Origin: Ignavibacterium sp.
GTDB lineage: Bacteria; Bacteroidota; Ignavibacteria; Ignavibacteriales; Ignavibacteriaceae
NCBI GenBank assembly: GCA_018335755.1
Contig: JAGXRK010000045.1
Span: forward strand, 471,486 to 535,485
DNA length: 64,000 nt
Direction: 5' to 3'
The notes below the pieces were generated by a model that was not told where the DNA came from, ran no database searches, and saw only the letters and a program-made list of their open reading frames with translations. Both the position numbers and the translations under genes were made by a program. Shown piece after piece: positions 25,514 through 35,291 of the stretch (positions are counted from its first letter, which is position 1; every line of letters begins with the position of its first letter).

Positions 25514-26380
25514 TTACTTCACCAGCATCATCTTTTTTGACTGAACAAGTCCATCTGCAATTAATGTATAGAAGTATGTTCCGCTTGATAGTATTGATCC
25601 GTCAAAACTTACTTCATACTTTCCTGCAGGTTTTGTTTCGTTAACAAGTAAACCTATTTCAGTTCCCAGTATATCATATACTTTCAACTGTACTTTTGAA
25701 TCAACAGGAAGCTGATAGCTGATCACAGTAGATGGATTAAATGGGTTAGGATAATTTTGGGATACACTAAATGCTAAATTATTGATGTTATCATCATCAT
25801 CAATTCCAACTATATTTCCATATACTGTACCACCAACTTTTGCATAGTTTAACAAAACTGTTGTTCCATCGTCCCAGTCCTCCCTGATTTGGCCAATACC
25901 TTCTGCCAGTACATAGACGTACGGTGGACCCGAATTAGCGTATAATAAAATTGCCTTAATAGTTCTCAATCTATCAAAAACATACCAAGTTTCAGTAATA
26001 ATTAGTTCAGCGTATAATGTATCAATAACAGGTAACCCCCAAGCTACAGGCCAAATTTCTCCATCTTGTGCATCTGCCTTAAATATCATATACTCATCAA
26101 GCGTACCTGTAATTCCAGTCAATGGAACAACAGTTGTATAAATATTACCAAACTCATCGACTCTTGTATCATCAAACTCAAAAATTGGTCTAGGAAGTGT
26201 AAAATACGTTTTTCCGTTTGGATAGACTGTATCCCTTTCTATTATTCCAAAGAAATAACTAATTCCATTATTAATTTGATATTCATTTCCAATCTCGAGA
26301 GGCAGGAAATTTGGTTGTTGCGGTAAAACAGTAACTGTAAACAATAAAAAAATCAAGCTTGTGTAAATAATTATTCTCAT
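25514..26380 (-). CDS. Secreted protein with type IX sorting domain
   Basis: A 288-residue exported protein: signal peptide MRIIIYTSLIFLLFTVTVLPQ, then a ~180-residue beta-rich body of unknown function (FLPLEIGNEYQI; FDRLRTIKAILLY). The last ~85 residues are a classic T9SS type A domain: SQNYPNPFNPSTVISYQLP, LKVYDILGTEIGLLV, PAGKYEVSFDG, SGTYFYTLIADG, SKKMMLVK. The body begins like the 22251 protein (PLEIGNEYQIN versus PSQTGFLWNY), so the two may be distant relatives. It is a single gene on the minus strand. Confidence 0.85.
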   Translation of the reverse strand: MRIIIYTSLIFLLFTVTVLPQQPNFLPLEIGNEYQINNGISYFFGIIERDTVYPNGKTYFTLPRPIFEFDDTRVDEFGNIYTTVVPLTGITGTLDEYMIFKADAQDGEIWPVAWGLPVIDTLYAELIITETWYVFDRLRTIKAILLYANSGPPYVYVLAEGIGQIREDWDDGTTVLLNYAKVGGTVYGNIVGIDDDDNINNLAFSVSQNYPNPFNPSTVISYQLPVDSKVQLKVYDILGTEIGLLVNETKPAGKYEVSFDGSILSSGTYFYTLIADGLVQSKKMMLVK

Positions 26381-26731
26381 ATTATCTCCTTAATTAAAAA
26401 AATAGAATAATTTTTAAGCTATGTAAAACCAGTGGGATAGCAATAAAACTGAAATGCATAAAACTTCTCTGAAACTGTTTTAGTTTCACAGAGTTCATTT
26501 ATAACCGCAGTAACAGGAAATGAAAATATTTTTATAATTGTTTTCACCCCATCCCCCGCGCAACAGAGAGAGATAAAAACCGTGCCAGGTTAAATGCAAT
26601 CAGCTTACCCTTCTAATGGTCACTACAATCGTAATTAAAATTTTTTATAGAGTCAAATTAAATTTTGAGAATTATTACTTGACAGTTATAAACAGTTTAT
26701 AACTGTCACAATTGTTTAGAATGTATTCTTA
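26381..26731. other. Intergenic region with perfect 13 bp palindrome
   Basis: These 351 bp hold a perfect inverted repeat TGACAGTTATAAA/TTTATAACTGTCA (26680-26692 with 26696-26708) starting 24 bp past the metallophosphoesterase stop. It is probably a transcription-end hairpin without a T run. Near 26550 is a short C-rich stretch (caccccatcccccgcg) similar to one near 17050. No small gene is seen. Confidence 0.5.
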
Positions 26732-27877
26732 TTATTCAACAAACTTAATTTTAAAATTCACAATTTCAGATTTACTGCCAGTGCGTACAGGCGGTCCCCA
26801 CGTGCCTGCCCCGGATGTAACGTAGTAATGAGTGTTTCCGGTTTTCTTATAGCCCCAGCTAAGCTCATATATCATACTTGTAATAATGTTCGCAGGCCAT
26901 ATTTGTCCGTGATGTGTATGTCCGGAAAATTGAAGTGCAATATCATTTTCACGTGCTTCTTCTAATTTGTATGGAGTATGGTCAAGCAGTATTCTCGGAA
27001 AATCAGTGTTTATTGTTTCAACAATCTGCTTTAATGTTTTTCTATGTATTCCGGTAAACTGTATCATCGAAGTATCTTCCCTTCCCACAATATAAAAACT
27101 GCTGTCTATCAGAACATATTCATCACGCAGTACTTGCATACCGAGATGTTCTGCATACTGCACAGAAGCATTGACTTCATTTATAAATTCGTGATTACCG
27201 TTAATGGTATAAATTCCATATTGGGGATTCAATCTTCTGAATGACTCACCAATATTTCTCGCATCAAGTATTTCCGCTTTATCGTCAACTATATCTCCGG
27301 CTAATAAAATTATATCCGGATTGAGCGAATTCATCTTATCAATTATTCTTGTCAGTAATCTTTCGCCGTCAATCGGGGAGAGATGTAAATCGGAAGCTGC
27401 AACAATATTAAGTTCTGTGAGCTTGCCGTCACCTCTTGGAAATTCAAGTTCAAGCGTCTGAATGATTACATCTCTTTTATTAAGGTTGCCAAGTAATACA
27501 ATCAAACCAACTAAAGCTATTACAATCAACGCAGTTATTTTCTTTGTAAACTCATAATTGCTTTTAACGAATGCCGGTAGAAATTGAAACCAGGAATCAA
27601 ACAGCCGGATAATATCAATCAATAAAAGTGTAAGTATGAAATAAACCAAAAAGGCAAACCAGATTGCTCCTACACCCAGCCAAATATCGTAAACCAGCGG
27701 CGGGAGGAATTTATAAAACATTTTAGAAAAAACGTATCCGTAAGCTATAAGAATAAAGAGGATTACATAGTAAGGCTTTAAATAAGCATAAGATGATAAT
27801 ACCTGCCACCCTCTTAGAAATACGTAGAAATTAAGCGCTGTGTATACTGTAAAGAATATTGTGAAAAACCAGAACAT
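26732..27877 (-). CDS. Membrane-anchored metallophosphoesterase
   Basis: A 381-residue protein with four N-terminal transmembrane helices (about residues 1-20, 36-52, 63-90 and 113-127) followed by a calcineurin-like phosphoesterase domain. The metal ligands are all present: DLH in AASDLHLSPIDG, GD in LLAGDIVDD, GNHE in TINGNHEFI, and the terminal GHTHHGQIWP. The architecture matches the YkuE/YaeI-type phosphoesterases, some of which hydrolyse lipid A precursors or other cell-envelope phosphodiesters. The substrate here is not shown by the sequence. It is transcribed alone with a hairpin after the stop. Confidence 0.88.
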   Translation of the reverse strand: MFWFFTIFFTVYTALNFYVFLRGWQVLSSYAYLKPYYVILFILIAYGYVFSKMFYKFLPPLVYDIWLGVGAIWFAFLVYFILTLLLIDIIRLFDSWFQFLPAFVKSNYEFTKKITALIVIALVGLIVLLGNLNKRDVIIQTLELEFPRGDGKLTELNIVAASDLHLSPIDGERLLTRIIDKMNSLNPDIILLAGDIVDDKAEILDARNIGESFRRLNPQYGIYTINGNHEFINEVNASVQYAEHLGMQVLRDEYVLIDSSFYIVGREDTSMIQFTGIHRKTLKQIVETINTDFPRILLDHTPYKLEEARENDIALQFSGHTHHGQIWPANIITSMIYELSWGYKKTGNTHYYVTSGAGTWGPPVRTGSKSEIVNFKIKFVE

Positions 27878-28055
27878 ATTATCTCTTTTTTAGATTTATA
27901 AACAAAATTCAAAATTAATGGGTTCAATATGGGGATGACAGAAATATAAATACAATTGAGATGCATAATACAGGTTAAATATTGTGATTTTAATCATTTA
28001 ATCTAAGATCATTTCAATATCACTGTCTGAAAATAATTTACAGATTTATACTTAT

Positions 28056-28337
28056 TGTCATTTCGAATCCGACTTCAGTCGGTGAGAAATCTTATAGCGG
28101 CTCAATAGATTTCTCCCTCTGGTCGAAATGACAGGGCTTGTTTGTCATTTCTGCTGAAGCCATTCATCCGGAAGAGGAGGACAATAGGGCGACGAGAAAT
28201 CCCAGGAAGCTCTTCAGATTTCTCCCTTCGGTCGAAATGACAGTATGTTTATAGTTATCTCGACGATTGGAATGAGGAGAGATCTATGAATGCCCTTTAG
28301 ATTTCTCACCCGGCTTACTCTGGGATCGAAATGACAG
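28056..28337. repeat. Three tandem GTCATTTCGA...TCGAAATGAC palindromic repeats
   Basis: Three units of about 80-100 bp (28056-28133, 28143-28242 and 28255-28337) each begin with GTCATTTCGA-like or TCGACGATTGGAATGAGGAG sequence and end with the complementary TCGAAATGACAG. Each contains an internal GAGAAATCT...AGATTTCTC inverted repeat, so each can fold into a long imperfect hairpin. The same family recurs at 57592-57918 and 58506-58583. The stretch 27878-28055 before it shows no gene. Confidence 0.75.
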
Positions 28338-28352
28338 CACATAACAATCACA

Positions 28353-28395
28353 AAAAAAGCCATTGCATAGAAATACTCATTCTTCACAATGGCTT
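28353..28395 (-). terminator. Rho-independent terminator of the nifJ/DHOD operon
   Basis: AAGCCATTG (28358-28366) pairs with CAATGGCTT (28387-28395). The minus strand continues with a T7 tract. It lies 20 bp after the stop of the DHOD-like gene. Confidence 0.75.
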
Positions 28396-28414
28396 AAAAA
28401 TAAATTACTGGTTA

Positions 28415-29404
28415 TTATTTATACGAGTGCAATACCTTCATATAATTAGCACGTTCAAATTTGGCGGGATCAGGAACATTCATATAGCTCATACTGCCGC
28501 GCATCTGTTCAATTGATTCATACTCGTGCTCTTCCATCCAGGTTTTCATTCTGGTAGTAACATCAGCAATATGTCCTATTCCGAACTTCAATAAAGAAGA
28601 AAGCATCATTGTAACATTTGCACCTGCCATAATCATTTTAAGCACATCTTCTTCAGTATAAATTCCGCTTGTTGCAGCAAGATCAGCTTTAACTTTTCCA
28701 TATAGAATAGCTATCCATCTTAATGGCAATCGCATTGCCATTGGAGTGCTTAAAATAACATTAGGAACAACATCAAGTTTTTCAAGATCAATATCAGGCT
28801 GATAAAATCTATTGAATAAAACTAATCCATCTGCACCTGCGTTGGTAAGCTGTGCTGCCATATTAGCAGTTGAACTGAAGAATGGATGCATTTTAACAGA
28901 GACTGGTATTTTAACAGCACCCTTTACAGACTTGACAATATCAATGTAAACTTTTTCAATTTCGTTAGCTGATTTCTGAGCATCTGTTGGCAGAAGATAA
29001 ATATTCAGTTCAATTGCATCAGCGCCTGCCTGCTGCATTTTCTTTGCATAGTCTGTCCATCCGCCTAAAGATTTACCATTAAGACTTGCAATAACCGGCA
29101 TGTTAACAGCTTCTTTAGCTTTGCGAATGTGATTTAAATATTCGTCTGGTCCAAGCTTATATTCGAAAGGCTCGGGGAAATATGAAGTTGCTTCAGCATA
29201 GCTTTCAGCGTGAGCGGAAGTATGCCAGTCGAGTTCCAGGGATTCATGCTCAATTTGCTCTTCGAACAATGAGTAAAAAACAACTGCCCCGGCACCTGCA
29301 TCTTCCATTTCTCTTATGTCGGAAATATCCTGTGACAGAGGTCCTGCCGATGGAACAATCGGACTTTTTAATTTCAACCCTAAATACGTTGTTGTTATAT
29401 CCAT
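28415..29404 (-). CDS. Dihydroorotate-dehydrogenase-like flavoprotein
   Basis: A 329-residue FMN-binding TIM-barrel protein. The N-terminus MDITTTYLGLKLKSPIVPSA is the DHOD-family opening, and IASLNGKSLGGWTDYA, LNIYLLPTD, VSVKMHPFFSS, GLVLFNRFYQPDI and LAATSGIYTEEDVLKMI are the expected flavin and phosphate segments. It is close to, but distinct from, PyrD, and such proteins are often found next to nifJ in anaerobes. It follows nifJ by 33 bp on the same strand. The electron-transfer partner and real substrate are not known. It may link reduced pyrimidine or related carbonyl oxidation to ferredoxin. Confidence 0.85.
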   Translation of the reverse strand: MDITTTYLGLKLKSPIVPSAGPLSQDISDIREMEDAGAGAVVFYSLFEEQIEHESLELDWHTSAHAESYAEATSYFPEPFEYKLGPDEYLNHIRKAKEAVNMPVIASLNGKSLGGWTDYAKKMQQAGADAIELNIYLLPTDAQKSANEIEKVYIDIVKSVKGAVKIPVSVKMHPFFSSTANMAAQLTNAGADGLVLFNRFYQPDIDLEKLDVVPNVILSTPMAMRLPLRWIAILYGKVKADLAATSGIYTEEDVLKMIMAGANVTMMLSSLLKFGIGHIADVTTRMKTWMEEHEYESIEQMRGSMSYMNVPDPAKFERANYMKVLHSYK

Positions 29405-29437
29405 ATTAAAATCCTTATTTGATTATTCTCTTATATT

Positions 29438-32400
29438 TTATTCTTCACTCTTTTTAGGATCCCAGGCAGCAAGTCTTTCATACTCTTTGAACCTGGTATT
29501 AACATCTTCCTGTGCAGCTTTCATAAGTTCTGCTGCCTCTTTTGGATGCGATTTAGTAAGCATCTTATATCTTGTTTCCATATAAGCAAATTCCTTAAAC
29601 GGCATCTTCAATCCTTTTGAATCAAGTTTGAATGGATTCTTACCTTCTGCAGCCAGTTCAGGATTAAATCTGAATAATGGCCAGTAACCTGTATCAACAG
29701 CAGCTTTTTGATTATTCATTGCAGTTGCCATATTTATTCCGTGTGCAATACAATGGCTGTAAGCAATAATTAGTGATGGTCCGTCATACGCTTCAGCCTC
29801 AAGGAATGCTCTTAATGTATGGGCGTCATTTGCACCCATTGCTACCTTAGCAACATAGACGTTACCGTAAGTCATTGCCATCAAGCCAAGATCTTTTTTA
29901 GCAGCAGGTTTTCCTGCGGCTGCAAATTTAGCAACAGCACCGCGCGGAGTTGCTTTTGAACACTGTCCTCCGGTATTGGAATAAACTTCTGTATCGAGAA
30001 CAAGTACGTTAACATTTTGCCCTGATGCAAGAACGTGATCCAAACCACCGTAGCCGATATCGTAGGCCCAGCCATCGCCGCCCATAATCCAAACGGATTT
30101 TTTAACAAGGTAATCAGCCATACTTAACAAATGCTTAAGGTCGTGAGTTTTGCCATTCGCACCGGATTTTAACAAGTCTTCAACTTTTTTCTTTAATGAA
30201 TCAACTCTTTCTCTTTGTTCATGTATATCAGCTTCATCTTTTTGTTTTGCATTTACAAGAGCATCCACAAGATCGGTTCCTATTTCATCAGCATGCTTTT
30301 GCAGTAGTTGAATTGCCTGTGCATTGTGTTTATTTATTGCAAGTCTGAATCCAAATCCAAACTCTGCATTATCTTCAAATAAGGAATTAGACCAGGCAGG
30401 ACCTCTACCATCTCTGTTTGTTGCCCAGGGTGTTGTCGGCAGGTTTCCGCCGTAAATTGATGAGCAACCCGTTGCATTTGCAATTATTGTTCTGTCGCCA
30501 AATAACTGGCTTACAAGTTTTACATAAGGCGTTTCTCCGCATCCGGAGCAGGCGCCGGAGAACTCAAACAGCGGCTCAAGAAACTGCGAATCTTTAACTT
30601 TTGTGAGAGCAACTTTTCTTCTGTCAAGTTCAGGAATGTTCAGGAAGAAATCCCAGTTAGCTCTTTCCTGCTCTCGTATCGGAAGCTGTTCTGCCATATT
30701 GATAGCTTTTAGCTTAACTTCTTTTTTATTCTTAGCCGGACAAACATCAACGCAAAGTGCACAACCTGTACAATCCTCAACAGCAACCTGAAGGGAGTAA
30801 TACATATTATCGCCGTAGTCTTTAGCTTTAAACTTAGTGTACTTAAATTCTGCCGGAGCACCTTTTAAATCTTTTTCTTCATATACCTTTGCTCTGATAG
30901 TAGCATGCGGACAAACCATTACGCATTTGTTACATTGAATACATACTTCCATATCCCAAACGGGAACTTCAAGCGCAATATTTCTCTTTTCCCACTTAGT
31001 TGTTGACAGGGGATAAGTTCCATCGATTGGCATTTTGCTTACAGGGATATGATCGCCTTCACCTGCAATAATTTTTGCTGTAACCTCCTGAACAAAATCA
31101 GGTGCATTACCGGAAACAAAAGGTTGTAATTGTAATTTGCTTGTAACTTTTTCAGGGATCTTAACTTCAAATAAGTTTGCCACTGTCTGATCAACAGCAT
31201 TGAAGTTCATCTGGACAATCTTGTCACCTTTAGCGCCATAAGTTTTCTTAATTGAATCTTTAATAAGATTGATAGCTTCATCCTGCGGAAAGATATTTGA
31301 TATTGCAAAGAAGCAGGTTTGCATAATGGTGTTGATCCTTACGCCCATACCTGTATCGTGTCCAACCTTGTAAGCATCAATAATATAGAATTTCATTTTC
31401 TTTTCGATGAGATCTCTTTGAACTTTTTCCGGCAGAGAATCCCACACCTGTTCTTTTGGAACAATGGTATTAAGAAGAAACGTTGCGCCGGTATCAGCTT
31501 CTTTAAGCATATCCATCTTCTCAAGAAATACCTGCTGATGACATGCAATAAACTTAGCTTTGTTTATAAGATAGGTGGATTTAATTTCTTTTGGTCCGAA
31601 TCTTAGGTGAGATACTGTAACTGATCCTGATTTTTTAGAATCATAAACAAAATATCCCTGTGCAAAATAATCCGTTCCTTCACCAATTATCTTAATTGAG
31701 TTTTTATTTGCACCCACCGTTCCATCAGCACCGAGACCATAAAACTTGCCGCGGAATGTCTCTTTTGCTTCAACTGAAAAATGAGGGTCGAAGTCCAGAC
31801 TAGTGTTTGTAACATCTTCGATTATTCCAATAGTAAAATGATTTTTTGGTCTATTGGCTGACAAATTATCAAATACAGCTTTAACCATTGCGGGAGTAAA
31901 CTCTTTTGAGGAAAGTCCGTATCTGCCGCCAACAATTTTAGGAAAGCTGAATGAAAGTTCGTTAGCCATATATTTCTCAGAAATCGCATTCACAACATCA
32001 AGATAAAGTGGTTCACCAGGACCGCCCGGTTCTTTGGTTCTGTCTAATACGGCAATTGATTTAACTGTCTTAGGCAAAGCATTGATAAAATTATCAATTG
32101 AGAATGGCCTGTATAATCTTACTTTTATTAAACCGACTTTTTCTCCTTTAGCTGTAAGATAATTAACTGTTTCCTCTGCGGCTTCGCTGCCGGAGCCCAT
32201 CATAATAATTACTTTCTCAGCATCCGGTGCACCGTAATAATCAAATAAATTATATTGTCTTCCGACTAACTTGGCAAATTTGTCCATATACTTCTGAACT
32301 ATGCCCGGGCAGGCAATGTAGTATGGATTAACTGTTTCTCTGCCCTGAAAGTAAACGTCAGGATTTTGTGCAGTACCTCTTATTACCGGCTTATCAGGTG

Positions 32401-33025
32401 TCATTGCCCTGTTACGATGAGCAATAATTAAATCCTCATCCAGCATTGCAAGCATATCTTCTTTAGTTAATTCTTCTATTTTCATAACTTCGTGAGAAGA
32501 TCTGAAACCGTCAAAAAAGTGAATGAACGGAACGCGTGCTTCAAGAGTTGCAGCCTGAGCAATCAATGCAAAATCCATTACTTCCTGAATTGAACCTGAG
32601 GCAATCAATCCGAATCCTGTTGAGCGTGTAGCCATAACATCACTGTGATCGCCAAATATTGACAGTGCCTGTGCTGCAACTGATCTTGCTGAAACGTGAA
32701 ATACTGTTGATGTTAATTCACCGGCAATCTTAAACATATTCGGTATCATCAACAGCAAGCCCTGAGATGCTGTAAATGTTGTTGTGAGTGCACCGGTCTG
32801 TAATGCTCCGTGTACACTTCCTGATGCGCCGCCTTCACTTTGAAGTTCGCTTACTGAGGGGACAATATCCCAAATATTTTTTTCATTAACCGCAGCCCAG
32901 GCATCGCACCACTCGCCCATATTGGATGATGGTGTGATGGGATAAATTGCAATAACCTCATTAGTATTATATGCTACATACGCCGCAGCTTCGTTTCCGT
33001 CTATTGTTACTTTTTTTCTTTCCAT
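29438..33025 (-). CDS. nifJ: Pyruvate:ferredoxin (flavodoxin) oxidoreductase, single-chain
   Basis: A 1195-residue homodimeric-type enzyme that oxidises pyruvate to acetyl-CoA and CO2 with transfer of electrons to ferredoxin or flavodoxin. Domains in order: pyrimidine-binding thiamine domain from VTIDGNEAAAYVAYNTNEV; transketolase-like middle domains (GPGEPLYLDVV); EKR/linker; two 4Fe-4S ferredoxin motifs, CIQCNKCVMVCPHAT and CTGCALCVDVCPAKN; C-terminal thiamine-binding domain with CSGCGETPYVK and MGGDGWAYDIGYGGLDHVL. The length matches NifJ (~1180). It heads a two-gene operon with the DHOD-like gene. Upstream lies an elaborate palindromic region and a TATTTTTG -7 candidate at 33155-33162. 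Oxygen sensitivity is expected. Confidence 0.96.
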   Translation of the reverse strand: MERKKVTIDGNEAAAYVAYNTNEVIAIYPITPSSNMGEWCDAWAAVNEKNIWDIVPSVSELQSEGGASGSVHGALQTGALTTTFTASQGLLLMIPNMFKIAGELTSTVFHVSARSVAAQALSIFGDHSDVMATRSTGFGLIASGSIQEVMDFALIAQAATLEARVPFIHFFDGFRSSHEVMKIEELTKEDMLAMLDEDLIIAHRNRAMTPDKPVIRGTAQNPDVYFQGRETVNPYYIACPGIVQKYMDKFAKLVGRQYNLFDYYGAPDAEKVIIMMGSGSEAAEETVNYLTAKGEKVGLIKVRLYRPFSIDNFINALPKTVKSIAVLDRTKEPGGPGEPLYLDVVNAISEKYMANELSFSFPKIVGGRYGLSSKEFTPAMVKAVFDNLSANRPKNHFTIGIIEDVTNTSLDFDPHFSVEAKETFRGKFYGLGADGTVGANKNSIKIIGEGTDYFAQGYFVYDSKKSGSVTVSHLRFGPKEIKSTYLINKAKFIACHQQVFLEKMDMLKEADTGATFLLNTIVPKEQVWDSLPEKVQRDLIEKKMKFYIIDAYKVGHDTGMGVRINTIMQTCFFAISNIFPQDEAINLIKDSIKKTYGAKGDKIVQMNFNAVDQTVANLFEVKIPEKVTSKLQLQPFVSGNAPDFVQEVTAKIIAGEGDHIPVSKMPIDGTYPLSTTKWEKRNIALEVPVWDMEVCIQCNKCVMVCPHATIRAKVYEEKDLKGAPAEFKYTKFKAKDYGDNMYYSLQVAVEDCTGCALCVDVCPAKNKKEVKLKAINMAEQLPIREQERANWDFFLNIPELDRRKVALTKVKDSQFLEPLFEFSGACSGCGETPYVKLVSQLFGDRTIIANATGCSSIYGGNLPTTPWATNRDGRGPAWSNSLFEDNAEFGFGFRLAINKHNAQAIQLLQKHADEIGTDLVDALVNAKQKDEADIHEQRERVDSLKKKVEDLLKSGANGKTHDLKHLLSMADYLVKKSVWIMGGDGWAYDIGYGGLDHVLASGQNVNVLVLDTEVYSNTGGQCSKATPRGAVAKFAAAGKPAAKKDLGLMAMTYGNVYVAKVAMGANDAHTLRAFLEAEAYDGPSLIIAYSHCIAHGINMATAMNNQKAAVDTGYWPLFRFNPELAAEGKNPFKLDSKGLKMPFKEFAYMETRYKMLTKSHPKEAAELMKAAQEDVNTRFKEYERLAAWDPKKSEE

Positions 33026-33173
33026 TTTTTTACCGTTTAATTTTATAAAAAGTCGTGGTTGTTTTCGTCCTCAGTTTTTTCCAATAACTATACCATGCAA
33101 ATTGCTTGAAAACAGCATAAAAGCGGCATATTTAGGCAGTCGCATTGTCAATCACAAAAATATATATTAAGGC

Positions 33174-33240
33174 ATTTCCCAATTTTAAGAATAAAAATTG
33201 CTGATAATTTTTATTTGCCGATAGTTGAGAATTGGGAAAT
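33174..33240. promoter_or_regulatory. Nested palindromes between nifJ and the divergent gene
   Basis: The outer perfect 11 bp repeat ATTTCCCAATT/AATTGGGAAAT (33174-33184 with 33230-33240) encloses a perfect 10 bp repeat AATAAAAATT/AATTTTTATT (33190-33199 with 33206-33215). A TANNTTTG-type sequence (TATTTTTG, minus strand) sits just beside it at 33155-33162. The position between divergently transcribed nifJ and the 33319 gene suggests an operator or structured leader. The binding protein is unknown. Confidence 0.5.
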
Positions 33241-33318
33241 AATTTGGGATTTTTCTTGCAACACTATGCTTTCTAATCTAATTTTAAGTAACCTTTAACA
33301 AAAATTACCGGAGGTACG

Positions 33319-33591
33319 ATGGATCAACTGAATTTACAGCAAAATTACAGACCAATGACTATTGGCGACTGGCTGATCACCTTTCTTATCCAGATAATTC
33401 CATTAGTTGGTTTAGTTATGCTCTTCGTTTGGGCTTTTGGAGGCGATACACATCCAAGCAAAAAAACCTGGGCTCAGGCGAGTTTATTGTGGATAGTAAT
33501 TATGATCGTTCTTGCGATTATTTTCTTTGCCGCTGTTTGGGGATTCATAATGTCCTTCTTTGGCGGTATGGATTATAATTATTCAACCTGA
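33319..33591 (+). CDS. Small two-span membrane protein, 90 aa
   Basis: A 90-residue protein with two clear transmembrane helices (about residues 17-44 and 55-82), a short QNYRPMTIGDWLITFLIQ lead-in and a loop with HPSKKTWAQASLLW. The ribosome site ggagg is 6 nt before the ATG and a terminator follows the stop, so it is a self-contained transcription unit. The pattern matches small 'hypothetical membrane protein' families of Bacteroidota. No function is known. Confidence 0.75.
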   Translation: MDQLNLQQNYRPMTIGDWLITFLIQIIPLVGLVMLFVWAFGGDTHPSKKTWAQASLLWIVIMIVLAIIFFAAVWGFIMSFFGGMDYNYST

Positions 33592-33615
33592 TTCACATTA
33601 AAATATTCACTTATT

Positions 33616-33652
33616 AATCGCTTCTCAATTATTTATTGGGAAGCGATTTTTT
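33616..33652 (+). terminator. Rho-independent terminator
   Basis: AATCGCTTCTCAAT pairs with ATTGGGAAGCGATT (one mismatch) around a 5 nt loop and is followed by six T residues. It ends the 33319 gene and also lies just before the converging stop of the 33664 gene. Confidence 0.8.
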
Positions 33653-33663
33653 ATTAAGTGTCT

Positions 33664-35046
33664 TTACCTGTTTCCAATTGATATTACTGCCTGAGATGAA
33701 AGTCCCCCGTATTTAACACCTACAGCAACTGCAATATTATCTTTTACTGCAACACCGAGATAATTTTTTGCATTTTCTTTTAATTCGTTAAATTCTGTAT
33801 AAGTAACACCGTTATAATGACCGACAAGCCCATCCTGTCCGGCTATAAATATGTTATTATGGTCTGTTCCTCGCATAGCGAAAGCAACATCAGAGAAGTT
33901 TGGGGTGAGTCTTTTTATATTAAGAATATTGTCATTTGGTTGCCTGTATATTTTACCCCAGCTTGCAACGTATGTAAAAAACTTTGAGTTAGTCCAAATA
34001 CCTGAAGTTGGTCCTATATACTCGTTATTATTCTGATTACTTGAATTACCCTCATAAACTTTATTCCATATGGTACCATCATAACGGAGAAGAACAGTAG
34101 TAGCGTAATCGCCCGTATAACCGCAAGCCCAAACAGTACCTTCAGGGTTGCCCCAAATATCTAGCAAATCTACTTCTGTATTGCTTTGCATTTTCTGCCA
34201 GCTATCAATATTGTATTTAGTAATCATTCCTTTCCAACCAAAACCAAATAAATTATCTGGACTTGTTCCATAAAAACCATTAACTGACTGACCATTTTCT
34301 TCACCGCCGATTAATGAAATACGATCAAACGAAATATTTGCTTGGTCTGAAATGCCATCCCACTTGTGTATACCACCATCTGCCAGCCATATATCAGTCA
34401 AACTAAAAGCTTTAATTCCTCTAATACTTGGGATTAATTGATTGTTTGTATCATAAATCTTTTTAAATAGCCAATTTTGTTCATTCCAATAAGCTATTGT
34501 ATAAGGATGTGGATCTACTTGACCAAGTGAATCATTAAGATAAATAGTTCCTGCCGCATAAATATTATTTTCATCAATAACAACAACATCTCTTAAAATA
34601 CTGTTGCTGTGGTCTCCAAAAGTAAATGTTTGCCAGGTAAAGTTATGGCTTGTGGTGTCAAGGGTGGTTACAATGAGCTTGTTGCTTCTAATTTCATTCC
34701 CTCTCTGGGAGGAAAATGCTTCAAATATATATTCAGTGCCCGGACTGAGTGAATCAATTAATAATGGAGTATGTATGCTGATTACGTCAATTGTATTAAT
34801 TAAAGTTCCGTTTTGATATAATTGTATGTAAGCAGTGGGTGAGAGGTTTACAACTGTTAGTGTTAACCATATTTCTGTGCAGGAGACTTCTTCAAGAGTT
34901 AAACCAACTCCGCCTTCCGGCAATGGTTCTGCTGTATCGCAGGAGTATTGAGTAAAAAGAAACAAAAATAATATTACAGCTAAAAGTATCTTTTCACATT
35001 TTCTTCTTCTTGCTCTGAAAATTATTATGTCTGCCTGGTTATTCAT
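33664..35046 (-). CDS. Secreted lipoprotein with fibronectin-like domain and beta-propeller-type repeats
   Basis: A 460-residue protein with a long basic N-terminus (FRARRRKCEK), hydrophobic core and lipobox TQYSC (Cys near residue 36). After it, residues about 50-130 look like a fibronectin type III domain (CTEIWLTLTVVNLSP ... LSPGTEYIFEAFSSQRG). The rest has repeating blocks with VVVIDENNIYAAGT, DIWLADGGIHKWDG, NLFGFGWKGMITKYN and NIFIAGQDGLVGHYNG. Their spacing suggests a WD/Kelch-like beta propeller. It is probably a surface-exposed lipoprotein. It converges on the 33319 gene and is upstream of nothing in its direction. Confidence 0.78.
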   Translation of the reverse strand: MNNQADIIIFRARRRKCEKILLAVILFLFLFTQYSCDTAEPLPEGGVGLTLEEVSCTEIWLTLTVVNLSPTAYIQLYQNGTLINTIDVISIHTPLLIDSLSPGTEYIFEAFSSQRGNEIRSNKLIVTTLDTTSHNFTWQTFTFGDHSNSILRDVVVIDENNIYAAGTIYLNDSLGQVDPHPYTIAYWNEQNWLFKKIYDTNNQLIPSIRGIKAFSLTDIWLADGGIHKWDGISDQANISFDRISLIGGEENGQSVNGFYGTSPDNLFGFGWKGMITKYNIDSWQKMQSNTEVDLLDIWGNPEGTVWACGYTGDYATTVLLRYDGTIWNKVYEGNSSNQNNNEYIGPTSGIWTNSKFFTYVASWGKIYRQPNDNILNIKRLTPNFSDVAFAMRGTDHNNIFIAGQDGLVGHYNGVTYTEFNELKENAKNYLGVAVKDNIAVAVGVKYGGLSSQAVISIGNR

Positions 35047-35248
35047 TAAAAACTTATCTGTTTATTTACTTTTCCTTATAAAGTTAAGAGAACTGGCTGC
35101 TTCATTAATTAAATTCTAAATTCTTTAACTGAAAAACAATAAAAATATTATCAAAAAGCAACTTAATAATTATTCTTTATACCAATAATGATGATTGAGT
35201 GTAAGTGAGTTTCTCATTTTTCCTCTTATTTTATCCCTAACTAATTCT

Positions 35249-35256
35249 TAAATTTG
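35249..35256 (+). promoter_or_regulatory. Candidate -7 element for hemL
   Basis: TAAATTTG fits the TAnnTTTG consensus and lies 36 bp before the hemL ATG. The upstream TTTG-like element is weak (TTAT), so this is only a partial match. Confidence 0.4.
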
Positions 35257-35291
35257 CCCCAATCTTTATTATACATTATATCGAAAGAGAA

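Noticed and set aside
26680..26708. Operator for the T9SS gene at 25514
   Set aside because: The palindrome lies about 300 bp upstream of that gene but only 24 bp after the phosphoesterase stop, so a transcription-end hairpin is more likely.
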